The position numbers and the translations under genes were made by a program. A stretch of DNA of 64,000 nt, from positions 1 through 64,000 of the forward strand of contig NZ_CANMEH010000004.1 of the NCBI RefSeq assembly GCF_947496875.1, given 5' to 3'. Position 1 is the stretch's first letter, and every line of letters starts with the position of its first letter. This document shows positions 1-9,136 of the stretch, piece by piece. Origin of the DNA: an uncultured Paracoccus sp. GTDB lineage: Bacteria; Pseudomonadota; Alphaproteobacteria; Rhodobacterales; Rhodobacteraceae. The notes beneath the pieces are model-generated. The model ran no database searches. It saw only the letters and a program-made list of their open reading frames with translations, and was not told where the DNA came from.

Positions 1-444
1 GACCATACACCTCGGTGACCACCCGGGATCACACCGTCGACGGCGCTGAAATTACACCACGTGCTCGGACACTACCCATCCGCAACGAGGGATGGCCGCG
101 AGTCGATGGAAGCAAAGGTCATGTCGGTTCTCCTCAGGGCGAGCGCGCGGGTGCGTCGCTGATGGTGAGAAGATGGCCAGTGTCAGCCTGGATGATTATC
201 TGGCCACGGGGAAGATGATTGCTGCCGATAAGGAAGCAGTCGCGGCGGTCAGCCCACCGGATCGAGCCTTCGATTCTTCAGAGCCGATGTTGCGGCCGCG
301 GCGAGCGCTCGAGGCTGAAGCCCCACGCGCATGCCTCTCGTCCCGCACACATCACCTTGTCATCGTCGTCCGAAACTTCCGCCTGCAAAGCGATGCCTAC
401 CGCTTCGACAGGTGCGCCATCCATCCGTCCCACGAGAGTTGGCT
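1..444. other. Left-edge stretch without a convincing gene
   Basis: Several short open frames exist on both strands, but none has a credible ribosome-binding site, a family I recognise, or continuity with a neighbour. The stretch is downstream of the minus-strand amidohydrolase remnant. It may hold eroded mobile DNA, but I cannot name a family. Confidence 0.5.
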
Positions 445-2153
445 CTACTCGTCCAGAGCCCCGTGCACGACCTCTCCGCCCAGCAGCGTGGCCGAGGCTT
501 CCATCGACTTCAGCTCCTCGTCGGACACCGTCATCAGGTCGCCGCTCAGCACCGTGAGGTCGGCCAGCTTGCCGACCTCGATCGATCCGCGTTCGTCTTC
601 GGCGCCGATCAGGTAGGCGCTCTCGATCGTCCACAGACGCAGCGCCTCCTCGCGGCTGATGGCCTGGTCGGGTCCAAGGGTCGAACCATTCATCAACTCC
701 CGCGTGGTCATCCACGCCATCGACAGGAACGGGCTCGCCGGCAGGACCGGCGCATCGGTGCCGCCGCTGGTCTCGACCCCGGCATCGAGCAGCGACCGGA
801 TCGGAATGGCGTAGGCCGCCCGCTCGTCGCCCCAGTAGCGCAGCTGGTTGTGGCCGAGCAGCAGCGCGTGATCCTGCACGGTGGCGAGCACCTGCATCTC
901 CTTCATGCGCTCCATGGCCTCGGACGAGGGCAGGAAGACGTGCATCAGCGCCCAGCGAAGGTCGCCGATCGGCGTCGTCGCGTTCACGGCGTCATAGGCA
1001 TCGAGGGCCGCGTCGATGGTGGCGTCGCCTACGGCATGTGTCTGCACCTGCCAGCCATCCTCGGCGATGACGTTGAACGCCTCGACCAGCTCGTCCTGAC
1101 CCCCTTTTGGCAGCAGCAGCACGCCGCGGAACTCCGGGTCGGTCTGCTCGCCCTCGACGAGCTGGTAGGGCTCGTTCAGATAGGCGCCTTCCACGCCGCC
1201 ATCGAGCAGGTATTTGACGCCGTCGATCGACAGCATGTCGTCGCTGAAGTCGCGGTCATAGGTCTCGACGAAGGCCCTGGCGTCCTCGGCGCCCGCGATC
1301 CGGTAGAGGAGGCTGGTGCGGACGGTCAGGTCACCGGACTGACGCAGCTCATCGTAGAGCTCGATCTGCTTCGCGCTCAGGCCCGGCTCGACGACGCCGA
1401 CCACGCCGTAGGCGTTCAGCTGCTTCATGAAGTCGACCAGGAGCCTGGCCTGGCCTCGGGCGCAGATGCCGGCGGCAGCACCTCGTCCAGCATGTCCGCC
1501 GCGGTTTCCAGAAGCACGCCGGTTGGCTCACCGCTCTCGTCGCGGACGATGATCCCGCCTTCGGGGTCCGGCGTGTCCTTGGTGATCCCGGCCGCTTCGA
1601 GGGCTGCACTGTTCGCGGTCACGACGTGGCCGCCGCGGGGCACGAAGACCGGGTTGTCGGGCGAGACCTCGTCCAGTTCGTGCCGGGTGGGCAGCCGCCC
1701 TTCGGACAGCGTGCTTTCGTGCCAGGCGCTGGAGGCCTGGATCCATTCCCCCGGCGGGGTTTTCGCGACCCGCGCGGCCAGTGCTTCCTGCACATCGGCG
1801 ATCGACCGCGCCTCAAGGAATGACACCAGGGGCGCGTTCAGCGCGGCGCGGAGCTGGTGGAGATGGTTGTCTATCAGACCGGGGATGACCGTCTTGCCGG
1901 CAAGGTCCACGGTCTGTGTGTCTGGCCCCACGAAGGCTGCAACCTCGTCATCAGAACCCACCGCGACAAACCTGCCATCTTCGATGGCGACGGCACTGGC
2001 GGTCGAGAAGCTCTCGTCCACGGTCAGGATGTTGCCGCCGGTCAGCACGATGTCTGCCGCCTCCTGCGGGGCGTCCTGTGCGAGCGCCGGTGCGATGGTG
2101 GAGATCGCCATGAGTGCGGCTGCCGAAGCGGCCCACATGAGCTGGTGTCGCAT
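445..2153 (-). pseudogene. Secreted YtcJ-like amidohydrolase (amidohydrolase 3 family), frameshifted
   Basis: The N-terminal part starts at ATG 2153 behind a GGAGG Shine-Dalgarno and has a signal peptide (MRHQLMWAASAAALMAIS... ending ALAQ) and the metal-binding segment GLIDNHLHQL with its HxH pair. This frame ends at TGA 1425-1427. The neighbouring frame, in register from roughly 1470 to the TAG at 445, carries the remaining 330 or so residues of the same family, including FLSMAWMTTRELMNG and the C-terminal SIEVGKLADLTVLSGD. Together the halves give about 570 residues, the normal length for YtcJ-like metal-dependent hydrolases. One indel in the GAGGCCAGGCCAGG tract (about 1450-1465) would explain the break. 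The ATGA overlap at 1425-1428 is therefore not evidence of two genes. The substrate is unknown. The break could be a sequencing error or a real inactivation. Confidence 0.82.
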
Positions 2154-2863
2154 GTCCTCTCCTCCGAGTGCGCCGACGGGCGGTCCCCGTGGAGCAGACA
2201 ATCCCGCCGCGAACCGAGTCAATGCCAAAGCAGACGCCCCGGGCCCGCATCGGACTCCTCCGACGAGGAATGGCTTGATTTACAGTTACCCCCGGACGGC
2301 CTGGAGATGAGACACGATACGGGGCATCCGTGTGCTGCGGTGGATCGACAGATCGCGGCGGCGTCGTGATGCGAAGTCCTGGGGAGTTCCACGCAGGTTG
2401 ATGGGGGTGCGTTCCGCGCCCAAGACGCCGGGACGGCACTTTCCTCCACCCGGCGACCATCGCTCGGTGAGGCCGGGGTATTTGAGCGTTCCGGCCTATC
2501 GGGCGTTCGCAACGATCACTGCATTGATGAGTGCAACGCACCACAGCAACGCTGCGGCTCGATCACCGCGGTGCTGGATCCACGTCCGAAATCACCACCG
2601 AAACCATCAAACTCTGGCCAGGAAGAGGGTGCAGTCGACCGGGTAGTCCGAAACATCCTCAAGACACGACAGCGACACGGCGAACAGGCGGTGCCGGCGT
2701 CGGCCGTTGAACGGAGCGCAGGCGCTCAGGCACGGCAAGGCACCCGTGTCGCCGCTCCGCAGATCGTCACGCTGGCGACATGTTCCTGTCACGGCGCGGT
2801 CGTGAAGCTTCGGTCAACTGGCCTCCCGAACCGAGCGACCGCCGCGACAGGAAGGCTTCTGCG
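2154..2863. other. Intergenic stretch between amidohydrolase remnant and phoX
   Basis: About 700 bases separate the start of the minus-strand amidohydrolase from the start of plus-strand phoX, so the interval should hold both promoters. Short open frames here are not supported by start signals or recognisable sequence. TGTCAC/GACA motifs occur near 2660-2680 and 2786-2792, but they do not form the two 11-bp-spaced halves of a clear Pho box. Confidence 0.45.
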
Positions 2864-4885
2864 ATGACCGAACGCGTCACGAGACCCAGTTTCACCACCA
2901 GTCAGCTCGAAGCGGCCGACGGCCCCGGCCTCAACCCGACCGAAAACGCCACCATGGGCGAGATCATCGCGGCGCGCTTCTCGCGGCGGGGTTTCCTGCG
3001 CGGCTCGCTGGCCGTATCCGCCATCGCCGCAACCGTCAGCCCCCTGGCGATCCTGACCGCGAACGAGGCCCATGCCGGGGGCGCCTCGCGCTTCAGCTTC
3101 AAGGAGGTCGAGGCGGGCGTGGACGAGACCCACCATGTGGCCGACGGCTACGACGCCGATGTCCTGCTGCGCTGGGGCGATCCGATCTTTCCCGACTCGC
3201 CGGCCTTCGATCCGGCCGCCCAGACTGCTGACAAGCAGCGTCGGCAGTTCGGTTACAACAACGACTATGTCGGCTACATCCCGCTCGACGGCTCGTCGTC
3301 GCACGGGCTGCTGGTCGTCAACCATGAATACACGAACGAGCATCTGATGTTCCCGGGCATCGTGACCGTGGTCGAGGTGCCCGACGAGGACAATCCCGGG
3401 CAGACCGTGCAGGAGCTGCAGATCGCGCCGGCCGACCGGAACCGTGTGGATGTCGAGATGGCGGCGCACGGTGGCACCATCGTCGAGATTCGCCGGGGCA
3501 GCGCCGGCAAGTGGCAGGTGGTGCGCGACGGCGCGCTGAACCGCCGCATCATGGCCGACACCGAGATGGAGATCGCCGGACCGGCAGCGGGCGACCCTCG
3601 CCTGCAGACCAGTGCCGACCCGACCGGCCGGCATGTGCTGGGAACCATCAACAACTGCGCCGGCGGGGTCACACCCTGGGGCACCTACATCATGGCCGAG
3701 GAGAATTTCCACGGCTACTTCTCGGGCGAGTTGCCCGCCGACCATCGCGAGGCAATCAACCACGCTCGCTATGGCGTTCCCGACGCGGCTTACGCGTGGG
3801 CGCAGTTCTATGATCGCTTCGACCTCTCGAAGGAGCCGAACGAACCGAACCGCTTCGGCTGGGTGGTCGAGGTCGATCCGATGGACCCGAACTCGGTTCC
3901 CAGGAAGCGGACGGCGCTCGGTCGCATGAAGCACGAGGGCGCGCAGAACATCGTCGCGCGCGATGGGCGCGTGGTCTTCTATCTCGGCGACGACGAGCGG
4001 TTCGACTATGTCTACAAGTTCGTGACGGCCGGCACCTACGACCCCGACGATCGTGCCGCGAACATGAACCTGATGGACGAGGGCACGCTCTACGTCGCGC
4101 GCTTTGCCGAGGACGGCACGATGGAATGGCTGCCGCTGGTCCACGGCCAAGGCCCGCTGACGGCCGAAAACGGCTTCGAGAGCCAGGCAGACGTGCTGAT
4201 CGAGATGCGGCGGGCCGCCGACCTGCTCGGCGCGACCAAGATGGACCGGCCCGAGGACATCGAGCCGAACGGCGCGAACGGTAGGGTCTATGTCATGCTG
4301 ACCAACAACACGCGCCGCGACGAGGCGGATGCCGCCAATCCCCGCGTCGAAAACGCCTTCGGCCACATCATCGAGATCGCGGAGGCAGACGGCGACTTCG
4401 CCGCGACCACCGGCACCTGGGAGGTGCTGCTGCAGTGCGGAGATCCCGCCATTGCCGAAGTGGGCGCCACCTTCTCGACCGAGACCAGCGAGAACGGCTG
4501 GTTCGGGATGCCCGACAACTGCGCGGTGGATGCGGAGGGGCGCCTCTGGGTCTCGACCGACGGCAACTCGCCGTCCGGGACGGGCCGGACTGACGGGCTG
4601 TGGGCTCTGGACACCGCGGATGGGGCGCGGCCCACCTCCAGGCTGTTCTTTCGGGTGCCCGTGGGCGCGGAGATGTGCGGACCGCTCCCGACCCCGGACC
4701 TTGAGACGATGTTTGTCGCCGTCCAGCATCCCGCCGATGGCGGCGAGGACTGGGATGGCTTTGGCCGCGTCTCCTACTACGAGGACCTCTCGACCCGCTG
4801 GCCCGACTTCCGGCCCGACATGCCGACCCGCCCCTCCGTTCTCGCCATAACCCGGCAGGGCGGCGGCAAGATCGGCATGGCCTAG
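2864..4885 (+). CDS. phoX: PhoX-family phosphatase, Tat-exported
   Basis: The protein has 673 residues and belongs to the PhoX/DUF839 family of Ca/Fe-dependent periplasmic alkaline phosphatases and related proteins. ATG 2864 is preferred because GGAAGG lies about 8 bases upstream and the residues before it look non-coding. A twin-arginine motif, FSRRGFLRG, sits near residues 39-47, followed by a hydrophobic stretch and an AHA-type cleavage site, so folded export by Tat is expected. The body shows family-typical segments: YVGYIPLDG, LLVVNHEYTNEHLMFPG, NNCAGGVTPWGTYIMAEENFHGYF (in part), MKHEGAQN and FGMPDNCAVDAEGRLW. In this family phosphate release from esters is the usual role, often induced by phosphate starvation, but I found no firm Pho box. 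The gene is monocistronic, with a hairpin just after the stop. Confidence 0.9.
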   Translation: MTERVTRPSFTTSQLEAADGPGLNPTENATMGEIIAARFSRRGFLRGSLAVSAIAATVSPLAILTANEAHAGGASRFSFKEVEAGVDETHHVADGYDADVLLRWGDPIFPDSPAFDPAAQTADKQRRQFGYNNDYVGYIPLDGSSSHGLLVVNHEYTNEHLMFPGIVTVVEVPDEDNPGQTVQELQIAPADRNRVDVEMAAHGGTIVEIRRGSAGKWQVVRDGALNRRIMADTEMEIAGPAAGDPRLQTSADPTGRHVLGTINNCAGGVTPWGTYIMAEENFHGYFSGELPADHREAINHARYGVPDAAYAWAQFYDRFDLSKEPNEPNRFGWVVEVDPMDPNSVPRKRTALGRMKHEGAQNIVARDGRVVFYLGDDERFDYVYKFVTAGTYDPDDRAANMNLMDEGTLYVARFAEDGTMEWLPLVHGQGPLTAENGFESQADVLIEMRRAADLLGATKMDRPEDIEPNGANGRVYVMLTNNTRRDEADAANPRVENAFGHIIEIAEADGDFAATTGTWEVLLQCGDPAIAEVGATFSTETSENGWFGMPDNCAVDAEGRLWVSTDGNSPSGTGRTDGLWALDTADGARPTSRLFFRVPVGAEMCGPLPTPDLETMFVAVQHPADGGEDWDGFGRVSYYEDLSTRWPDFRPDMPTRPSVLAITRQGGGKIGMA

Positions 4886-4893
4886 CAGGCCGC

Positions 4894-4920
4894 TGGGCGG
4901 ACGCTTCCCTTGTCCGCCCA
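4894..4920 (+). terminator. Hairpin after phoX, probable terminator
   Basis: Perfect 9-bp arms TGGGCGGAC (4894-4902) and GTCCGCCCA (4912-4920) enclose a 9-base loop, starting 9 bases after the phoX stop. The following bases are C-rich with only a short TTT, so this is an imperfect intrinsic terminator or an mRNA 3'-end stabiliser. Confidence 0.55.
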
Positions 4921-5283
4921 CTCCCGCCTTTGTGCCCCGGCGCTACCCAGAATGCCGACGCCGTAGCCTGCTGGGAGTGAACCGCCGGCGACGTCTTGGC
5001 CGACCCAAGACAAACAACCGTTCCAGCCCTGCCCCGCCCTTGAGGCTGTTTCGTGATCGGCCGCTCCCGGTCGGGAGGGTCAGGCTGCGTATATCTCCGT
5101 TTATATTCGCCCAGAGATCGCTGGGTGCCTCACGCCGAAGCCAAGGATGCACCCGCCGGTCACCCTGCACAGTTGCTGAGCAGCTCACGGAACCGTGCCG
5201 TCGCTGACGTCGCGGCAGTCATTGCCCGGTCACAATGTCGGCTTACCTGAAGACAGGGAGGTTGGTGACGACGAGGGTGCATC
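4921..5283. other. Intergenic stretch, no feature seen
   Basis: I found no supported gene, RNA or repeat between the phoX hairpin and the GNAT gene. The promoter of the acetyltransferase must lie here, but no clear -35/-10 pair stands out. Confidence 0.45.
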
Positions 5284-5940
5284 ATGCCGGGTTGGACCCG
5301 TGCCCATTTCCGCCGTCTCTTCCCTTGGGAAGCCGACAGATATGCTGCCCATCTCAAGGCGCTGACCCCACAAGGGCGCCGCTGGCGCTTCTGCGGGTGT
5401 CTGGGCGACGACGCGCTGGGCGCGCATGCCGCCCGCGCGATAGAGACCTGTCATGTCGAAGGCTGCTTTCTGGACGGCCGATTGATCGGGGCGTTTGAGC
5501 TGTTCGTCGACCCGCTCCCGCTTGGCCATGCTCAGGTGGCGCTGTCGGTCGATCCTGCCCATCACCACGACGGGCTGGGCAGTGAGTTACTCGCCCGCGC
5601 CACGTCGCGGGCCAGCCTGATGGGCGCTCCAGAGATCGACCTGCAGATTCAGGAAGACAACGCGGCGATGATCGGGCAGGCGCGGCGCGCCGGCGCAGCG
5701 ATGAGCCGTGACGGCGTCGACGTGGGTGCGGCACTGGCGGTGCCCCCAGCCGATCCGCGCCGCCTGTCGCTCGCCCTCCTGCAGGACGAGGCCAGCCTGC
5801 TGCAGGGCATGTTCGCGTTGGTGTCGGGTGTCGTCCGGCGGGCCGTGGCGCGGACGATGGACGACCGCTGGCGGCTAGGTGCACGCCGATGGCCAGCCCG
5901 GGGTGGGATGTCACCGTCGGCGACCGGCGAGGGACAGTAG
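5284..5940 (+). CDS. GNAT-family N-acetyltransferase
   Basis: The protein has 218 residues. The start ATG has GAGGG seven bases upstream. The GNAT fold is indicated by the strand-to-loop segment VALSVDPAHHHDGLGSELLARA (residues about 84-105, only part needed): its HHDGLGSELL is the acetyl-CoA pyrophosphate-binding motif A (Q/R-x-x-G-x-G/A variant with D-G-L-G). A later LQIQEDNAAMIGQARRAGA matches motif B, where an asparagine and a following small residue are usual. The acceptor substrate is not predictable. The C-terminal 60 residues are arginine-rich and not typical of the family, and the final part may be a frame extension. The gene stands alone, bordering the decayed region to its right. 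Confidence 0.75.
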   Translation: MPGWTRAHFRRLFPWEADRYAAHLKALTPQGRRWRFCGCLGDDALGAHAARAIETCHVEGCFLDGRLIGAFELFVDPLPLGHAQVALSVDPAHHHDGLGSELLARATSRASLMGAPEIDLQIQEDNAAMIGQARRAGAAMSRDGVDVGAALAVPPADPRRLSLALLQDEASLLQGMFALVSGVVRRAVARTMDDRWRLGARRWPARGGMSPSATGEGQ

Positions 5941-6217
5941 CCGACAGGATCGTTCCTCGGGACAATCATGACGGTGTGCTCTACGACACAGGCGTCCGAG
6001 ATCGGAAGGCTACCCGTCAGGATCCCGACGATCAAGCACGCCGTAGCGGCAGCAACGATCTGGCACGTCACCACTCAACCGTGGTTCCTGGTTCTGAGAG
6101 TTGCAGCAGCGGGACAACGGGGACGCGGAACGAACGGAAGTATCAGTCACTCGGATTTCATGTAACGGAACCAGACTGCTGACGCAGCATCACCCGGGAC
6201 AGGTCTGTGGCAAGGGA

Positions 6218-6298
6218 ATGTGAGACAATTTTCTCCGGTATTCTACTATACTGTTTAAGTAATCAGTATTTACAATATTGGAGAAAATTGTCTCACAT
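6218..6298. repeat. AT-rich element with perfect 19-bp inverted repeats (MITE-like)
   Basis: The left arm ATGTGAGACAATTTTCTCC (6218-6236) is the exact reverse complement of 6280-6298. The 43-base centre (6237-6279) is strongly AT-rich and contains a second inverted pair, ATACTG/CAGTAT. The surrounding DNA is GC-rich, so the element is compositionally foreign. It would form a very long hairpin if transcribed. The size and structure fit a miniature inverted-repeat element or fused terminal repeats left by an insertion sequence. No convincing target-site duplication is visible. It directly abuts the truncated end of the IS3-family remnant. Confidence 0.8.
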
Positions 6299-7062
6299 GG
6301 TTCACTTGCACCCTCTTACTCGTCCCGGCTGGCCCTTCCGGGCTCGTAAGAAGAACCTCAAGACCTGCAATTGTCGCCCATTTAGGCTCGCCTGGCCGCG
6401 CCGGGCGACGCTCCCGCGCCACGCGGCGACCCCAGATCGGGGTGTCGACCACGGCGGCGAGGCATTCGTTCGTGAGGTCGTCGGTCACGTTGAAGATCCA
6501 AACCGGCGGTCTTGGGCGAACTGGTGCTGGACGAAAGTCGACCGACCAGCGCGCGTTCGGCACAGCCACCGCCAGCAGCGGCGCCCGCGTCCCCGTCGCC
6601 TCGTCTCCCCCCCCTTTGCTGGCACTCCGACGGGCCCTCTTCCCGGTATAGCCGCTGGGTCTTTCTGCGGTTCACGACATAGCCCTCCCGCCTGAGCACA
6701 ACGTGCAGCCGCCGACAGCGAAACCGGCAGCGTTCGGATGCCAGCGCAGGCAGGCGCTCACGCAGATCGTCATCGTCGGCGCGTCGGCGACGGTAGCGGA
6801 TCAATGTCGGAGCCGCGCCGATTACGGCACACGCCAGCCGCTCGGCCTCTCGTGGCACTCCACGAGGATCGCGACGGCTTCGCGCCTCGCGGCGGGCGTC
6901 ACCATTTCTGCGACAGCAGATCCTTAGGCGTCAAACGCCGCGGTGCTGATCCCATGCCGGCGGCACAACTCCGCCGTCGTCGGTCCGGCCTCCTGCTCGC
7001 GCGCAGGATTCCTCGCCGGTGAACTTCGATCGCTTCATGATCCGGTCCTCTTCTTTCGCCGG
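6299..7062 (-). mobile_element. IS3-family transposase remnant (orfA/orfB), multiply broken
   Basis: Reading leftward, ATG 7038 begins MKRSKFTGEE, the standard start of an IS3-group OrfA, but it frameshifts within 15 codons; fragments of GISTAAFDA and LRDLLS-like sequence follow in other frames. From about 6850 the OrfB-like sequence LRERLPALASERCRF, LHVVLRREGYVVNRRKTQRLYREEG is clear. It shifts frame near 6570 into VAVPNARWSVDF ... WIFNVTDDLTNECLAAV, the start of the integrase (DDE) domain with its first Asp region. The rest of the catalytic domain is missing, and the frame ends inside the adjacent inverted-repeat element. Inactive relic; the full element would be about 1.2-1.3 kb. Confidence 0.82.
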
Positions 7063-7221
7063 ACTCCAGGATCAGATGGAGGAGCTATCGGGGGTCAGAG
7101 CAACTGACGCGGCGTGTGGCAGAGTTGGCCTATAAACGTCACCATAGAATGAGATTTTTCCTTGAAAGCTGAGCCGGTCTACCTAGCTACGGCTGGTCAA
7201 CTTTGAAGGACTTGAGGAATC

Positions 7222-8016
7222 GTGTCGGAACACCCCGTTGCCGCTGTCGCCGCTCACTCAAAAATCGCAGCCCTACAGCCGCATTCGGGCCAGTCCGATG
7301 CGGACGTAAACCGGTGGTTCCGGAATAAATACCCCGGTGGCCTGACGAATAAGAGCCCGGGTGCTTATGCTGCCGAACTTTACAAATCAAAGCCGAACAG
7401 AGATGACTACAGCGCTGCCGACTGGGAGGATGTTTATACCGGCTGGTATGAAAGTCTGACAGACCTTCAGAAGAAAATCCTCGGCATCCCCAAGCGCAAC
7501 CGCCAAAACGACCCTGAGCGAAAGGCAAAGGAGAAAGCTAAACGGGCGAGAAACCCGGAATATCAGCGCGAGCTTGCAGAGAAGCGGCAGATTTACGCGG
7601 CGACCAAGAGCGATCCTGTCCGGCCCTATCGGCGCTCCGTCAAAGTCACAGCCGAACAGCGCCGGGCCGAACGCAAGGATCGAAATGACATTGCACGGCA
7701 GAATATTCGTGATGCACTGGCGAGCGGCAGAAACCCGTTCACCAATGAAGATCCGCAGAGCTTCAAGTGGCTCATCGCGGATCGGCTGCTACGGGAGGGA
7801 TCATTCAACATGGCGGCTGAGGAGCTGTCTGAACACGCCGTAGACGTTCGGCGCGCGTATGAGGCGCTGCGTGTTGCAAAAGCAGTCAGTCGCAAAGGCG
7901 ACACCATAACGCTTCGACCTGAGATCGTCGCCACACGTGTCGCAACGGACGTGATGCCGGAGGAAGACGAGATGGACCTGCTGAAGCGCAATCCATTCTA
8001 CCAAATGTTTGGCTGA
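7222..8016 (+). CDS. Hypothetical basic protein with possible C-terminal winged-helix region
   Basis: The protein has 264 residues and I do not recognise its family. The start is GTG 7222 with GAGGA a few bases upstream; no better ATG lies nearby. Residues 1-85 contain an aromatic-rich segment (VNRWFRNKYPGG, DWEDVYTGWYESL). Residues 88-160 are highly charged and arginine/lysine-rich, probably helical and nucleic-acid-binding. Residues about 185-240 (LIADRLLREGSFNMAAEEL... VRRAYEALRVAKAVSRKGDTITLRP) look like a helix-turn-helix followed by a hairpin. Base composition is lower in GC than the core genes, and it lies between an IS relic and pseudogenes, which suggests acquired DNA, perhaps plasmid or phage derived. 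The long coherent frame with plausible amino-acid composition is the evidence that it is a real gene. Confidence 0.6.
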   Translation: MSEHPVAAVAAHSKIAALQPHSGQSDADVNRWFRNKYPGGLTNKSPGAYAAELYKSKPNRDDYSAADWEDVYTGWYESLTDLQKKILGIPKRNRQNDPERKAKEKAKRARNPEYQRELAEKRQIYAATKSDPVRPYRRSVKVTAEQRRAERKDRNDIARQNIRDALASGRNPFTNEDPQSFKWLIADRLLREGSFNMAAEELSEHAVDVRRAYEALRVAKAVSRKGDTITLRPEIVATRVATDVMPEEDEMDLLKRNPFYQMFG

Positions 8017-8255
8017 GAGCGTCCCCCTGCCGGGAACACCTCTTGAGAGCCGCTGAGCTAGGCGCTGACGGGCTCTTCATACGTTCGGCTAGGTACACCC
8101 TCGGCAACCCCGCTAGGGCTCTCTACGAGTCACTCAGCGCCTCCGAAGCCACTGCCGAATGGTCCTCCTCAGACCGGCCCGCATACGAGGCAACGATGTT
8201 GGCGCCGTTGAATTAGCCGAGGGCATAAACCGGGCGGCGGCGCGCAGGAGCGCGG

Positions 8256-8501
8256 TCATCCGCTCCGTCCCGCCCCGAGGTCCTCCATGTCGTAAAGACC
8301 CTCGGCCCGGCGGCGGAAGAAGCGGTTGGCGCCGTGTTCGACGACATCGCCGCGCGGGGCGACGATGCCGGCCTTGGGCAGGATCTGCCCGATCATGCCG
8401 TCGAACTGGTGCTCGTCCCCGTCGGTGCCGTGGAAGGCGAAGACCAGCGGCGTGTTGCCCGCGCCGGGACTGGCGACATGATGATAGAGATCGATCGACA
8501 T
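8256..8501 (-). pseudogene. Truncated phospholipase/carboxylesterase-type alpha/beta hydrolase
   Basis: Starting at ATG 8501, about 75 residues match the N-terminus of YpfH/MhqD-type hydrolases: MSIDLYHHVASPGA, PLVFAFHGTDGDEHQF (oxyanion HGT-x-G-D segment), GIVAPRGDVVEHGANRFFRR and GLYDMEDL. The frame then runs into GAGRSG and a stop. The nucleophile elbow (G-x-S-x-G), the acid and the histidine are all absent; the family is normally about 200-220 residues. I see no continuation in other frames, so the 3' two thirds were deleted rather than frameshifted. Non-functional relic in the eroded region. Confidence 0.72.
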
Positions 8502-8833
8502 TGCCTCAGTCCCGGATCTCGGGGAGCAGCTGTGCTGGCAGAATAGGCAGAAGGTTGCATTGATTGTTGCGAACGCCGCAACGATTGGCGGCACGAACGG
8601 ACGGTCCAGACACGCATGAAGAAAAGGAGTGCCGCATTAGGTTGTAGCCCGTTCCCCTTCGCCGCCATAATCCGGATCAGGTTCCATGCGTGCTGTGCCA
8701 GGCACATTCCAGCCATTCCGCGGACCGGGACGCCCCTGTCGGAACTTGGCGACGATCCTTTCTGGCTTGTGCTTCTTGTGGAGCTGCAGTGCGGCTAATC
8801 TGACTTGAGAGAAACGTCGGGGGAAATGAACGC
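8502..8833. other. Intergenic stretch between hydrolase relic and panB remnant
   Basis: Nothing supportable was found. This is the upstream region of both the minus-strand hydrolase relic and the plus-strand panB-panC unit, and must hold the promoter for the latter. Confidence 0.4.
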
Positions 8834-9136
8834 ATGAGCGCTAGAGCACCGATCCAGCAGTTGACGCCGCCTGACGTCGCGGCCCGGAAGGGCGACACGC
8901 CGCTCGTCTGCCTGCCGGCCTGCACCACGCCCATCGCTCGGATTTCGGATGCAGAATGTGACGTCCTGCTGGTCGTCGCCATGGTGCTGCATGGCCTTTT
9001 CCGCGCTATATTCGTGCGTCGCTGTCCCGAGATGGAAGAGGCTGCGGCACGTGCAGTTGCCAGATACGCCGCCGCCGTCCGCGCGCGGCGCTGTCCTTGG
9101 CCGGACCATGTCTTTCCTGTCCGGGCAGCCCGATGA
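8834..9136 (+). pseudogene. panB: panB reduced to its two ends by an in-frame internal deletion
   Basis: The 100-residue frame begins like alphaproteobacterial ketopantoate hydroxymethyltransferase: [38 protein letters not shown]. It then jumps directly to the PanB C-terminus: [20 protein letters not shown] and [15 protein letters not shown]. About 165-175 codons of the barrel are missing, including the GDS metal-binding motif (Asp45 in E. coli), the second metal Asp and the catalytic Glu. The junction lies within [13 protein letters not shown]. The original start, a GGGGGAA ribosome-binding site, and the ATGA overlap with panC (9133-9136) are retained. The product cannot make ketopantoate, but the frame could still be translated and couple translation to panC. 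Recognition of both ends rests on recalled family sequence. Confidence 0.75.

Noticed and set aside
2650..2800. Possible Pho box before phoX
   Set aside because: Scattered TGTCAC/GACA words occur but not two 7-base halves at 11-bp spacing.
2780..2863. Upstream extension of phoX to an earlier ATG
   Set aside because: No ribosome-binding site, arginine-rich noise, and a good GGAAGG stands before ATG 2864.
2789..4921. 710-codon frame antisense to phoX
   Set aside because: His/Arg/Val-rich shadow with no start signal; phoX is unambiguous.
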